A stretch of DNA of 64,000 nt. It comes from RHKX01 sp963826475 (GTDB taxonomy: Bacteria; Actinomycetota; Thermoleophilia; Solirubrobacterales; 70-9). The stretch spans positions 1,612,001 to 1,676,000 of the forward strand of contig CAWGXC010000003.1 of assembly GCA_963826475.1 (NCBI GenBank), written 5' to 3'. The translations under genes were made by a program, and so were the position numbers. Below are positions 1 to 8,869 of this stretch, piece after piece. Under the pieces are notes generated by a model that did no database searches, was not told the origin of the DNA, and saw nothing but the letters and a program-made list of their open reading frames with translations. Within the stretch, counting starts at the first letter, position 1. Each line of letters begins with the position of its first letter.

Positions 1-2
1 GG

Positions 3-944
3 GCCCCTTTCGCCCGCCACGCTGCGCTCAAGGCACATCGCGATGACCCGTTCGACTGCGTGCTGACGACGTCACCACCCGAGTCCGCCCACGCGGTCGG
101 CCTGGCGCTTCGCCGTCGCGGAGTCCCGTGGGTCGCCGACATCCGCGACGCCTGGAGCTTCGAGCCGCTGCGCCCGCGGTTTCCGACCGCCGTGCAACAT
201 CGCCTCGACGAGTGGCTGGAGCGCCGTTGGCTCGGGGCCGCCGACGAGGTCGTCTGCGTCAGCGAACCCGCCGCCGCGGACCTGCGCGAGCGCGACATCG
301 CCGATCCCTGGGTGATCGCCAACGCCTGGGACCCTGATTCCGACCCCTCCCCCGAGGCCGTCACCTCCGTCGAGAACCTGCTCGACCCCCGTCGCGTCTC
401 GCTGCTCTACACGGGGCGCTTCGGCAGCTTCGGTCGGGACCCGGCGGCGCTCGTCGCGGCCATCGGCAAGCTCGCCGTGGATGACCCCGAAGCCGCGGCC
501 GACCTCGAGCTCGCCATCGCCGGGCCGCTCACCCCGGGCGAGCGCGCACTCCTGGGGACGCTGGAGAACGGCCCGGCGAAGCTCACGCTGCTGGGCAGCC
601 TCGAGCGCGAACGCTCGCTGGCGCTGCAGCGCCGAGCCGATGCCCTGCTGCTGCTCGCGCAGCCGGCGCGCAGCCAGCTCGTCAACTTCAAGCTGTTCGA
701 ATACCTGGCGACGGGCCGGCCGATCCTCGCCCTTGCGGCGGCCACCGAGGCCGGGCGGATCGCCGCTGAGCTCGGCGTCGCCCCGGTCGTTCGCGCCGAC
801 GACGCCGGTGCGATCGCCGCGGCGCTGAAGACGCTGCTCGAGGGTGGGCTGCGAGATCCCGATCCAGCGGCCGCAGATCGCTATTCCTATCCCGCCGCGG
901 CCGAGGCCATGTCCGGCGTCCTCGAATCCAGGATGGCCCGCTGA
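3..944 (+). CDS. Glycosyltransferase, GT4-like, 5' end cut by the window
   Basis: The frame is open from base 3, and the residues before the internal GTG at 60 continue the fold (..DDPFDCVLTTSPPESAH), so the gene starts outside the window. The visible 313 residues look like a GT-B enzyme. The TSPPESAH and VADIRDAW segments belong to the N-terminal acceptor domain. LLYTGRFGSFGRDP opens the C-terminal domain, and FKLFEYLATGRPIL resembles the nucleotide-sugar-binding helix of GT4 enzymes, with its conserved Glu. Expected role: cytoplasmic transfer of a sugar during surface-glycan assembly, which fits the locus that follows. Sugar and acceptor cannot be read from the sequence. It ends one base before the convergent SDR gene. 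Confidence 0.85.
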   Translation, partial: APFARHAALKAHRDDPFDCVLTTSPPESAHAVGLALRRRGVPWVADIRDAWSFEPLRPRFPTAVQHRLDEWLERRWLGAADEVVCVSEPAAADLRERDIADPWVIANAWDPDSDPSPEAVTSVENLLDPRRVSLLYTGRFGSFGRDPAALVAAIGKLAVDDPEAAADLELAIAGPLTPGERALLGTLENGPAKLTLLGSLERERSLALQRRADALLLLAQPARSQLVNFKLFEYLATGRPILALAAATEAGRIAAELGVAPVVRADDAGAIAAALKTLLEGGLRDPDPAAADRYSYPAAAEAMSGVLESRMAR

Positions 945-945
945 G

Positions 946-2013
946 CTAAGCCGCCGACCAGCGCTCGGCGTTCAGGTCGATCATCTCGCGCAGGATGTCG
1001 TCGATCCCGAACCGTGGCTCCCACCCGGGGTAGTCGGCCCGGAAGGGCGAGAGATCGGAGACCCACCAACGGTGATCGCCGATTCGCGCCTCCTCGCTGA
1101 GCGTCCAGTCGAGCTCACGGCCGCTCAGTCGCTCACAGGCAGCGATTGCCTCCAGCATCGAGCAGTTGCTGAATCGGCCGCCCCCGATGTTGTAGACGGC
1201 GCCGCTGCGCGGGGCCCGCTGGAACTCGAGGAAGGCTTCGACGAGGTCGGCGCAATGGATGTTGTCGCGGACCTGCTTGCCGCCGTAGCCGAAGACGGTG
1301 TACGGGCTGCCGGTCACCGTGCACCGCGCGAGATAGGCGAGGAATCCGTGCAGCTGCGCGCCCGCGTGCTGCGGCCCGGTCAGGCAGCCTCCGCGGAAGC
1401 ACACCGTCGGCATCGCGAAGTAACGACCGTATTCCTGGACCATGAGGTCCGCCGAGGCCTTCGACACGCCGAAGAGCGAATGGGTCGACTCGTCGATCGA
1501 CATCGAGGTGTCGATGCCCTCGTGGTAGCGATGCGAGCCCGGTAGCTCCAAACGGGTCTCGAGCTCCTCGAGAGGGAGGCGGTTCGGCGTGTCCCCGTAG
1601 ACCTTGTTGGTCGAGCAGAACACGAACGGAGCATCGGGCGCCGTCGCTCGCGCGGCCTCGAGCAGGTTGAGCGTCCCGAGGGCGTTGACGGTGAAGTCGG
1701 TTCGAGGATCTCGTGCGGCCCAATCGTGCGACGGCTGGGCGGCGGCATGAATCACGAGCTCGACCGGGCTCGGGGCCGTCCGGAAGGCCCGCGCCACGCC
1801 GTCGGCGTCGCGGACGTCGAGATCGAGGCAACGGAACTCGCTGTAGTCCTTCTCGAGCCGCGCGCTGATCGCCGCGGTGGAGGCCTCGGCGCCGAAGAAC
1901 TCCGCTCGCATGTCGTTGTCGATCCCGATCACGTCCCAGCCCGCCTCGACGAGGGCGCGGACCGACTCGGAGCCGATCAGGCCCCCGGATCCCGTAACGA
2001 TCGCGCTCGCCAT
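946..2013 (-). CDS. NAD-dependent epimerase/dehydratase, CDP-paratose 2-epimerase-like SDR
   Basis: Extended SDR of 355 residues. The N-terminal nucleotide motif is GSGGLIGSES (8-17), followed by an IDND segment where the second strand ends. FCSTNKVYGD (132-141) and GKQVRDNIH match the tyvelose/paratose epimerase group (RfbE). This implies an NAD-linked change of a CDP- or other nucleotide-activated hexose in the cytoplasm. The usual YxxxK catalytic pair reads FGVSK (F181, K185), so the general-base Tyr appears to be Phe. From memory, close relatives also carry F here, so the protein may be a real subfamily rather than a dead enzyme. It is last in a four-gene minus-strand operon (5615 to 946), 10 bases after the membrane protein. 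Confidence 0.85.
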   Translation of the reverse strand: MASAIVTGSGGLIGSESVRALVEAGWDVIGIDNDMRAEFFGAEASTAAISARLEKDYSEFRCLDLDVRDADGVARAFRTAPSPVELVIHAAAQPSHDWAARDPRTDFTVNALGTLNLLEAARATAPDAPFVFCSTNKVYGDTPNRLPLEELETRLELPGSHRYHEGIDTSMSIDESTHSLFGVSKASADLMVQEYGRYFAMPTVCFRGGCLTGPQHAGAQLHGFLAYLARCTVTGSPYTVFGYGGKQVRDNIHCADLVEAFLEFQRAPRSGAVYNIGGGRFSNCSMLEAIAACERLSGRELDWTLSEEARIGDHRWWVSDLSPFRADYPGWEPRFGIDDILREMIDLNAERWSAA

Positions 2014-2023
2014 CTCGCTCAGC

Positions 2024-3763
2024 TCACGCCGGGCACACCCGCACCGGACCGGTGATGGTCAGGGACGCGACCCATGGCCGGCTGGAGAGGTCTGGGACGA
2101 TCTGCAGCGACCCGGATCTCTGGGCTTGAGGAAAGTCGGAGGAGTAGGAATCGGCGAACCGCCGCAGGCCGAGTTGGAGCCCGGCGCTCGCGGAGAAGTC
2201 CAAGCCCTCCGCGGGCACGCCGACGGAGGCGTAGCCGGTACCGGCGGAGAGCGGGCGCACGAGCAGGCAGGGCCCCCGCTGAAGGCTTTCGGCGTTCAAT
2301 CCGTCCATCGGCGCCAACGGCGGCGCCGTCGGCGAGGCTCGTTCCTTGGGACCCACTGCGACCCCGAGAGCCCGGATCGAGAGAGCGTCGGCAGCCTGGC
2401 GCGCGTCGTCGGATGCCCCCTCGAGCTCCTGCTCGGAGAACGCGGGCGATCCGTACTTCGCGGTCATCGCAAAGTAGTCGGCTGCGGGGAAGAGGAGATC
2501 TTGGTGGGGCACCAGATCGGGGCCGGCCGTCTGCTCCGGGATGAAGCCGGGCTCGACCACGGGCCGAGCGAGCTCGAGCGCCGCCAGCTCGGCGCGGTTG
2601 TACTCGGACTCATCCTGGAAGAAGTTGCCGGCGGGATAGATCTGGGCGACGTTGGAGTACAGGGAGATGGCGGCGAGCGCAACGAGGCCGAGCACCCAGC
2701 GCCGCTCGAGCCTCAGCCCCGCGGTCAGCTCGATGCCGGCGACGACCAGGAGCAGGGAGCCCATGTAGACGTACCGGCTCGCCTCCGGAAGACGCTGAGA
2801 ATCCAGCCCGTAGCCGATCAGCAGCAGGTAGGCGAGGAGCGTCGCCAGCGCACCCCACGCGGCCGGCGTCAGCCGCGGGCCCTTGACGAGGCGAAGGACG
2901 AAGATGCCGACGAGGACGTAGACGAGGGCGTCGGTCCGGTTCGTGGTCTCGAGGAAGGCCGCGCCGGGGCTCGCGCCGCCGGTCTTCTGAAACAGCCCGG
3001 TGAGCCCTCCCATGATGGTGCTCAGCTGGTCGAAGACCCCGCTCACGATCGTCCCGAGGCTGTGCAGGGACCCCCCGCTCTGGTGATACTTCTGCGCCCA
3101 CAGGAACCAGGCGACGTAGGGGATCATCGGGAGCGCCACGACCCACATCCGTCTCAGGCGGCCGCGAGGATCCCCCTCGGCGAGCAGGCGGATCGCGGCG
3201 CCGGCGGCGAAGGCTAGTCCGATCGTGAAGGAGGCCAGCGACGCGAGGAGCAGCACCGAAGCAAGCGCGTACCTGCGTCGATCCAGGCAGAGGATCATCC
3301 CGAGCCCTGCCGCGATGCCGAATTGGTTCTGCATCGCTGCCGTGTTGATGAGAACTTCCCACCCTGAGCCGTAGAAGAGGAACAGACCGGCCGGAATCAG
3401 CGCGATCCAGGGGTGCAGCCTGCGCGCGGCGATCGCGAACACCAGGCCGGCGACGAGAAGCGAGAGGACGATCGTCAGGATCGTGAACGGCACGTGGGAT
3501 TCGGCCCCGAAGGTCGAGAGGATCGCCTTGTAGACGACCAGTGGCAACGCCAGCAAGTGGCCGTTGGCGGGTCGGATCAGGTCGCTGAGCGTCCAATCTC
3601 CGCGGTTGACCACGTACTCCCACTCATCCAGGGCGAAGGACCGGTTGCCGGCCCACCAGGCCAAGAGGATCGCGGCCACCACCATGGCACCCGCAAGGGC
3701 GAGCCGGGCGCTGCCGATGCGCCAGCTCGGCGCCGTGGCCAGGTGTCCTCGAAGCCTCTCCAT
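2024..3763 (-). CDS. Polytopic membrane protein, GT-C-like, family A copy 1
   Basis: About 579 residues from an ATG at 3763; a longer frame exists but would run into the GT2 gene. Roughly ten hydrophobic segments are visible. An acidic motif (FALDEWEY) and NGHLLALP lie in the first external loop. A soluble C-terminal part of about 150 residues ends GPVRVCPA. The acidic loop near the first membrane helix is typical of lipid-linked sugar-dependent GT-C transferases, so a membrane glycosyltransferase role is inferred, not shown. It is clearly homologous to the gene at 50,000-51,676 (shared DE-x-NGHL layout, AWxxWAxxxHQ segment and C-terminal ending). It lies between a GT2 enzyme and an SDR in one operon. 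Confidence 0.75.
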   Translation of the reverse strand: MERLRGHLATAPSWRIGSARLALAGAMVVAAILLAWWAGNRSFALDEWEYVVNRGDWTLSDLIRPANGHLLALPLVVYKAILSTFGAESHVPFTILTIVLSLLVAGLVFAIAARRLHPWIALIPAGLFLFYGSGWEVLINTAAMQNQFGIAAGLGMILCLDRRRYALASVLLLASLASFTIGLAFAAGAAIRLLAEGDPRGRLRRMWVVALPMIPYVAWFLWAQKYHQSGGSLHSLGTIVSGVFDQLSTIMGGLTGLFQKTGGASPGAAFLETTNRTDALVYVLVGIFVLRLVKGPRLTPAAWGALATLLAYLLLIGYGLDSQRLPEASRYVYMGSLLLVVAGIELTAGLRLERRWVLGLVALAAISLYSNVAQIYPAGNFFQDESEYNRAELAALELARPVVEPGFIPEQTAGPDLVPHQDLLFPAADYFAMTAKYGSPAFSEQELEGASDDARQAADALSIRALGVAVGPKERASPTAPPLAPMDGLNAESLQRGPCLLVRPLSAGTGYASVGVPAEGLDFSASAGLQLGLRRFADSYSSDFPQAQRSGSLQIVPDLSSRPWVASLTITGPVRVCPA

Positions 3764-3786
3764 CCGGTCCTGCAAGGTGCGGCAGT

Positions 3787-4527
3787 CTAGACCGAGGGGT
3801 TGCGCCGGTAATCGCCTCGGCTCAGATGATGCTCGAGCCAGACGTAGAGCACGATGAACATGTACCGGCTGCCCATCTCGCGCATCCCCAGCTTCGAGGT
3901 GCCCGAGGTTCGATTGGTCCACGAGATGGGGATCACGCGGAAGCTGTTGCCCCGGACGATGGCCTTGAGCGGCAGCTCGACGGTCAGGTTGAAGTGATGC
4001 GAGAGAAGGGGTTCAACGGTCTCGATCACCTCGCGGCGGTAGGCCTTGAAAGCGTTGGTCGTGTCGTTGTAGCCGTGCAGGAAGATCGCCCGGATGAATA
4101 GGTTGGCCATCCGGTTGATCGCGAGCTTCAGCCGGGGGTAGTCGCTGATCGTGCTGCCGGCCATGAACCGCGAGCCGAACGCGCAGTCCCAGCCCTCCTC
4201 CAGCACCTCGTAATAGCGGCACAGGTCTCGCGGATCGTCGGAGCTGTCCGCCATGAAGATCGCGACGGCGTCCCCGGTGAACTCCTCGAGCCCGCCGCGC
4301 ACGGCCATTCCGAAGCCGGCCTCATAGCGGGACCGGTGGTAGCGGACCCGTGGGTCGGCGTCCACGATCCGCTCGACCAAAGCCTTGGTGCCATCGGTGC
4401 TGCCGTCGTCCACGACGAGGACCTCGTAGTCGATGCCGGCCCCTCCGAGCGCCGATGTGACGCCCTCGAGCGTCTTGACGATCGAGCCCTCCTCGTTGAG
4501 GGCGGGGATGACGACGGAGAACTTCAC
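3787..4527 (-). CDS. Glycosyltransferase family 2, polyprenyl-phosphate sugar synthase type
   Basis: About 246 residues. The GTG at 4527 overlaps the preceding gene's stop (GTGA) and directly precedes the canonical N-terminus KFSVVIPALNEEGS, so I prefer it to the longer frame from 4590. VVDDGSTDGT is the GT-A nucleotide-binding turn and FMADSSDDP holds the metal-binding acidic cluster. A final hydrophobic helix (MFIVLYVWL) suggests membrane association. Enzymes of this type load a sugar from a nucleotide onto undecaprenyl or dolichyl phosphate on the inner face. The membrane protein encoded next could use that product. It is translationally coupled to the upstream SDR gene. Confidence 0.85.
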   Translation of the reverse strand: MKFSVVIPALNEEGSIVKTLEGVTSALGGAGIDYEVLVVDDGSTDGTKALVERIVDADPRVRYHRSRYEAGFGMAVRGGLEEFTGDAVAIFMADSSDDPRDLCRYYEVLEEGWDCAFGSRFMAGSTISDYPRLKLAINRMANLFIRAIFLHGYNDTTNAFKAYRREVIETVEPLLSHHFNLTVELPLKAIVRGNSFRVIPISWTNRTSGTSKLGMREMGSRYMFIVLYVWLEHHLSRGDYRRNPSV

Positions 4528-5615
4528 CGGACGGTGGCCCCATCGAAGCCGAGCCCCGAGCGGATCTGAGCTTCGTTGGCGACGACCCATGCGTGGATGT
4601 CCGCGAGCACCCGCGCGGCGTCGTGTGCCGGCCTCCAGTCGGTTCGCCCGAACAGCGCCGTGCAGTCAGACAGGTAGATCGGGACATCCCCGGGCCGACC
4701 CTTCGCGACGGACTCGATCGGCACCTCCCGGCCGGTCAGCTCCCGACAGGCGTCGGTTGCCTCTCGCAGGGAGAGGCTGCACTCCCTTCCCCCGCCGACG
4801 TTCAGCACCGCCCCGTCCCAGGGGTCGGGATCGAGCAACTGCATCTCGACCAGGGAGACCAGATCGTCGATGTGCAGCAAATCCCGCACCTGCTTGCCGA
4901 GGCCGCCGTAGCCGATGTAGGAGAGCGGACGGCCGAAATGGTGGCTGAGGACCCAATGCGTGAAGACGCCCTGCTCCGCCTTGCCCATCTGCCACGGCCC
5001 CGCGATCACTCCGCAGCGGTCGACGACGGCCCGGACGCCGAAAGCTGCGCGGTACTCCTCGATCAGCAGCTCCGCAGCCAGCTTGGTCGTGCCGTAGAGC
5101 GTGCGCGCTCCCGACAACGAAAGGGACTCCGAGACCCCCGCCGACGAGATGCCGGGAGTCGCCTGCTCCGCCGCCAGCTCGAGCCGCGTCGGTGCCTCGA
5201 CGACGGCGGCCGTCTCGAGGTGCGCGGTCGGGTAGACCCGGCTGGTCGAGAGGAAGACGAGCGCCGCCCCCGAGCGACGAGCGACCTCGAGGCAGTTGTA
5301 GGCGCCGGTCAGGTTCGTGTGGACGAGATAGGAGGTGTCCCCGTCGATGCCGCTCAGGACGGACGGCTCCGCGGAACACTCCACGAGCGCGTCCGGGTCG
5401 GGGATCGCGGCCAGGTCGCTCGGCTCGCGAACGTCCCCCTCGACGAACCGCACGCCCGCGCCCTCCAGACGCGGCAGGTTCAGCGCAGACCCCTTGCGGT
5501 AGAGGTTGTCGAAGGCCGTGACCTTCCACTCGGGGTGGTTGCGCTTCAGCGCAACGGCAAGATTCGAGCCCACGAAGCCGGCACCGCCGGTGATCAGGAT
5601 CTCCGTCAGTTCCAG
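4524..5615 (-). CDS. NAD-dependent epimerase/dehydratase (SDR), uncertain non-ATG start
   Basis: Extended SDR. The first ATG/GTG/TTG codon in frame is the GTG at 5573, but it falls inside the Rossmann glycine motif: upstream codons read EILITGGAGFVGS. The frame is closed by a TGA near 5650 and holds only CTG candidates (5615, 5609), so a CTG start or another unusual start is likely. The enzyme keeps STSRVYP, the catalytic YGTTK pair and GKQVRDLLH, like paratose/tyvelose epimerases and UDP-sugar 4-epimerases. It should modify a nucleotide sugar for the glycan. It is first gene of the operon 5615-946, divergent from the acyltransferase at 5768, and its stop overlaps the GT2 start. Confidence 0.8.
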   Translation of the reverse strand: MELTEILITGGAGFVGSNLAVALKRNHPEWKVTAFDNLYRKGSALNLPRLEGAGVRFVEGDVREPSDLAAIPDPDALVECSAEPSVLSGIDGDTSYLVHTNLTGAYNCLEVARRSGAALVFLSTSRVYPTAHLETAAVVEAPTRLELAAEQATPGISSAGVSESLSLSGARTLYGTTKLAAELLIEEYRAAFGVRAVVDRCGVIAGPWQMGKAEQGVFTHWVLSHHFGRPLSYIGYGGLGKQVRDLLHIDDLVSLVEMQLLDPDPWDGAVLNVGGGRECSLSLREATDACRELTGREVPIESVAKGRPGDVPIYLSDCTALFGRTDWRPAHDAARVLADIHAWVVANEAQIRSGLGFDGATVR

Positions 5616-5767
5616 TACCCGCTCAGTGCGATTCGGTTGGCTCGAGAGATGTCATCGGAGGTTCAAGCCCGGCTCCCCACCGGTGCCGCCAGCCTAGCCG
5701 AACGTTCAGCCCTCGCCGGGCGGGCGCTTGCCCCGCGGGCCCCGACCCTGAGCTAGCGTCCCCGCCC

Positions 5768-6943
5768 GTGCAACCGGACGACGCAGCCGCGATGGAGCCC
5801 GATGCGGTGGCGCCGGATGCCGTCGCACCGCCTCCCAACCACCGTCGGTTCCCGCTCCTCGACGGCATCCGTGCGATCGCCGTGCTCTGCGTCGTGACGG
5901 TTCACGTCGCCTTCTTCGCGGCCCCCGGATCCGTCCCGGCGCCGAGCGTTCTGCTCCACCTCAACATCGGGGTGACGCTCTTCTTCCTGACGTCGGGCTT
6001 CCTCCTCTACCGGCCGTTCATCGCGCACCGCGTCGGCGGTGCCCCCTCCCCGCCGGTCCCCCGCTACGTCAGGCGCCGGGCGCTCAGGATCCTTCCCGCC
6101 TACTGGCTGGCCCTGACGCTGCTCACGGTCGTCCCGGGCGCCGTCGGCGTCAGCGGCGGGGACTGGCTCAGTCAGTACACGCTGACCCACACGTTGCCGA
6201 TCGCTGACGCGGGCGGCAGTTGCGTGGGCCGCTTCGATTGCGGGCTCGCGCAAACCTGGAGCCTCGCGGTCGAGATCAGCTTCTACATCGCACTGCCACT
6301 CTGGGTAGTCCTCTCGGAGCGGATCGCGCGGGCGTCTCGAAGCTGGGCGTGGATCGAGGTCGGGGCCCTCGGCGCGCTCTCGCTCGTCTCGGTGGTGCTC
6401 CACTTCGTCGTCTCCGATGGCGGCGTCAGGTCGTTCATCGGTGGCACGACCGTCGGCTACGCGTTCTGGTTCGGGCTCGGCATGTCCCTCGCGATCGCGT
6501 CCGTCGCGATCGAAGGCCGGCCGCGGCCGCGGTGGGCCCGGCTCATCGCCGATCATCCACTGGCCGTCTGGTCCCTGGCGCTCGGGCTCTATGGCGCCCT
6601 CTGCGTCTATCTGCCCGACACGCCGTTCCTGTTCGAAGCCGGACAGCAGATCTGGACCCACCTCGCCTTCGGGGCGATCTCGCTGCTGCTGCTGCTCCCG
6701 GCAGTCTTCGGCGACGACGCGGGCGGAGCCCCGCGCAGGTTGCTCGCCAACCCCGTAGTCGCCTGGCTCGGCCTCGTCTCGTACGGAATCTTCCTCTGGC
6801 ACTACGTCGTGGCGAATCAATACGGCAGCGGTGGGCATGGCCTCGCGTTCTGGCCGTTGCTCGCCCTCACGCTCGCGGCTTCGATCGGCGCGGCCGCGGC
6901 AAGCTATTACGCGCTCGAGCGCCCGCTGCTGCGGCTCAAGTAA
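5768..6943 (+). CDS. Membrane acyltransferase, OafA/Acyltransferase-3 family
   Basis: 391 residues from a GTG at 5768 (an ATG at 5792 is possible). The hallmark is at the start: FPLLDGIRAIAVL followed by VVTVH, the first membrane helix with the Arg and His used by this family. About ten membrane helices follow, with RRALRILPAYW in a cytoplasmic loop and a C-terminal LVSYGIFLWHY helix. Members transfer acetyl or other acyl groups from acyl-CoA to sugars on the outer side of the membrane, for example O-antigen acetylation. In this locus it most likely decorates the exported glycan. It is convergent with the PhyH gene, six bases away. Confidence 0.9.
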   Translation: MQPDDAAAMEPDAVAPDAVAPPPNHRRFPLLDGIRAIAVLCVVTVHVAFFAAPGSVPAPSVLLHLNIGVTLFFLTSGFLLYRPFIAHRVGGAPSPPVPRYVRRRALRILPAYWLALTLLTVVPGAVGVSGGDWLSQYTLTHTLPIADAGGSCVGRFDCGLAQTWSLAVEISFYIALPLWVVLSERIARASRSWAWIEVGALGALSLVSVVLHFVVSDGGVRSFIGGTTVGYAFWFGLGMSLAIASVAIEGRPRPRWARLIADHPLAVWSLALGLYGALCVYLPDTPFLFEAGQQIWTHLAFGAISLLLLLPAVFGDDAGGAPRRLLANPVVAWLGLVSYGIFLWHYVVANQYGSGGHGLAFWPLLALTLAASIGAAAASYYALERPLLRLK

Positions 6944-6949
6944 CCCCGG

Positions 6950-7957
6950 TCAGAACGCGAGCGGCACCTGTTCCTGGGGATCCGGATAGGCGGACGGAGC
7001 GAAGAACCAGGTCTCGGTGGCGTAGCGCGTCTCGGTCATCTCGGGGGTGGTCCCGGTGCGGTGGAGGAAGAGGTGGTCGAACAGCAACGCGTCGCCGGGA
7101 CCGAAGATCGGGTTGGCCAGCCTTCCTCCCGAGACGCGCTCGACCACGGCGTCCCCGACGGACCAGTCGAAGTCGGCCCCCTCCGTCCCCTTGTCGACGA
7201 TCTCCTCGAGCCGCTTCGGCACGACCTCGAGGCCGGGAGCGTCCACGCCGCAGTGGTTGAGCGCGAGCCAGACGTTCAGCGACCTGATGTCCGCTCCGAG
7301 GAACGCTCCGTCCTGGTGCCACCATTCCGTGCCGACCTGCGGCGCGGCGCGTCGAAGCGTGCCCTTGTTGACGGAGATCGCCGGCCGCTCCCCCAGGTAC
7401 TCGGTGATCGTTCGCCGCAGGCCGGCCCGCTCGTAGGTGTCGAGCAGCTCGAACAGGAGCCGAGGCGAGTCGGCCGTCCAGACGCCCGACCCCTTGCCGA
7501 CGAAGCCGCGGCCGATGGCGACCGAGGCGGCATACTCCGGATCGGGGACGAACGGCAGATACCAGGGGGCGGTTTCGGCGACCGGCGCACCGTCGACGTG
7601 CGCGTCGCGGCTCTCGAACACCCGGTCGATGCCCGCCTGCAGCTCCGCGGCTCGGGCGGGCTCCACGAGGCCGCGCACGATCAGACAGCCGTATTCGAGG
7701 ATTGCGCCCCGGATCATCGGTGCGGTCAGATCGGCCGCGGCGATCGACGGGAGCCCGTCGTCGTCGGGGTCATTGCCCAGCGGGGGTGGCTGGGGCGCTG
7801 CGAAGTCGGATCGCGGATCCCCCAGCTCCGCGAACGCCTGGTTGCGGATCTGCACCAACCGGGCCTCGGTCTCGTCCCGTCGCTCCGTTCGGTTCGCCGC
7901 GACGAGCCCGTCGAGCTCCTCGAGCGCGCGTCCTCGCCGGCGACCGGGAAGCCGCAT
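6950..7957 (-). CDS. PhyH-type Fe(II)/2-oxoglutarate dioxygenase, copy 1
   Basis: 335 residues. The iron triad is visible: H214-Q-D216 in WWHQDGAFLG and H299 in LFLHRTG. R311 in RYATETWFF is placed to bind the 2-oxoglutarate carboxylate. The C-terminal half is the phytanoyl-CoA dioxygenase fold. The first 75 residues are a charged, helical extension not needed for the fold. Enzymes of this family hydroxylate small molecules or lipid- or sugar-linked substrates; the substrate here is unknown. The ATG shares one base with the stop of the upstream methyltransferase gene, so the two are probably co-translated. A paralogue sits at 19,803-20,855. Context points to modification of a glycan precursor. 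Confidence 0.85.
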   Translation of the reverse strand: MRLPGRRRGRALEELDGLVAANRTERRDETEARLVQIRNQAFAELGDPRSDFAAPQPPPLGNDPDDDGLPSIAAADLTAPMIRGAILEYGCLIVRGLVEPARAAELQAGIDRVFESRDAHVDGAPVAETAPWYLPFVPDPEYAASVAIGRGFVGKGSGVWTADSPRLLFELLDTYERAGLRRTITEYLGERPAISVNKGTLRRAAPQVGTEWWHQDGAFLGADIRSLNVWLALNHCGVDAPGLEVVPKRLEEIVDKGTEGADFDWSVGDAVVERVSGGRLANPIFGPGDALLFDHLFLHRTGTTPEMTETRYATETWFFAPSAYPDPQEQVPLAF

Positions 7958-8853
7958 CAGCTCGACGCAGCCGGCTGGAGGTCGAGACGACGCACGAGCT
8001 CGGTCCCCTCGGGCTCGGCATAGGCACGGTGGTCGAAGGCATGCGCGACGTACATCGCCTCAGGCCACCTCTCGGTCCGCTCGGAATCGGGGAGGAGGAA
8101 GCGCAGCCCGTGGATCTGAGCAAGCTTGCGCATCTCCCCCGCGGCGTTGTATTCCTCGATCGCGAGCCGCGCGCCGTTGAAGTCGCCCCATGGATATCCG
8201 TGGGTGTCGTCGAAATAGCAGAGGACCCTCGGAAGCAGCGGGGCCAGATCTCCGTTGAGGATCTGGAGGGCATCTCGAGTCGACGAGTAGTAGTCGAGAT
8301 CGAACGAGATGAACCCGAGAGGAGCCCGCTCGGAGGCCAGAAACGCGGGGATCGTCTCGCGGACGTCGCCGAGAACGAGCTCGGCGCGAGTCAACCGAGA
8401 CCGCAGCAGCTCCAGGTCCATCGGGAAGTCGCCACCATCCATGATGAACGGGGCATCGCGATGATCGCGAGGGGGCGGCAGGCCCTCGCCCGTGTCGAAG
8501 CCGTAGACGTCGATTCCGACGCCCAGCGCGCTCTCGACGGCATCAGCCGCGAGCTCGAGCGCGACGAGGCCGTTGCCGCCGGCGACTCCGAACTCGGCCA
8601 CGCTCACCCGCGGCCTGCCGGTGCGCGCCGCGATCGACGCGGCATGCAGGACCGACCACGTGTAGTTGGCCCTCAGCCCTCCGCGCGAAGCCTGAATCGG
8701 GCCGAGAAGCGAGTTGAGCAGGGCCCAGTGATTCGGCAGCGCGCCCCCCTCGGCCTCCGGCCATCGTGCTTGGAACGGCTGGACACCCATGGCGTCCGCG
8801 CAGGCTACGACATCCTCCTGGCCGGGGCGGGAACTGTTTCCCAGTTGACGCAT
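7957..8853 (-). CDS. TylF/MycF-like class I SAM-dependent methyltransferase
   Basis: 298 residues. EFGVAGGNG is the SAM-binding loop, YGFDTGEGLP the second-strand acidic turn, and FISFDLDYYSSTRDAL plus CYFDDTHGY match the metal-assisted sugar O-methyltransferases of the macrocin (TylF) group. The short residues before the core (MRQLGNSSRPGQ) make the ATG at 8853 acceptable. The gene is divergent from methylmalonyl-CoA mutase (16 bases between starts) and overlaps the PhyH gene by one base. The pair could methylate and hydroxylate the same sugar, as occurs in antibiotic sugar pathways. That pairing is inference. Confidence 0.8.
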   Translation of the reverse strand: MRQLGNSSRPGQEDVVACADAMGVQPFQARWPEAEGGALPNHWALLNSLLGPIQASRGGLRANYTWSVLHAASIAARTGRPRVSVAEFGVAGGNGLVALELAADAVESALGVGIDVYGFDTGEGLPPPRDHRDAPFIMDGGDFPMDLELLRSRLTRAELVLGDVRETIPAFLASERAPLGFISFDLDYYSSTRDALQILNGDLAPLLPRVLCYFDDTHGYPWGDFNGARLAIEEYNAAGEMRKLAQIHGLRFLLPDSERTERWPEAMYVAHAFDHRAYAEPEGTELVRRLDLQPAASS

Positions 8854-8869
8854 CTATCCTTCCCGGCCC

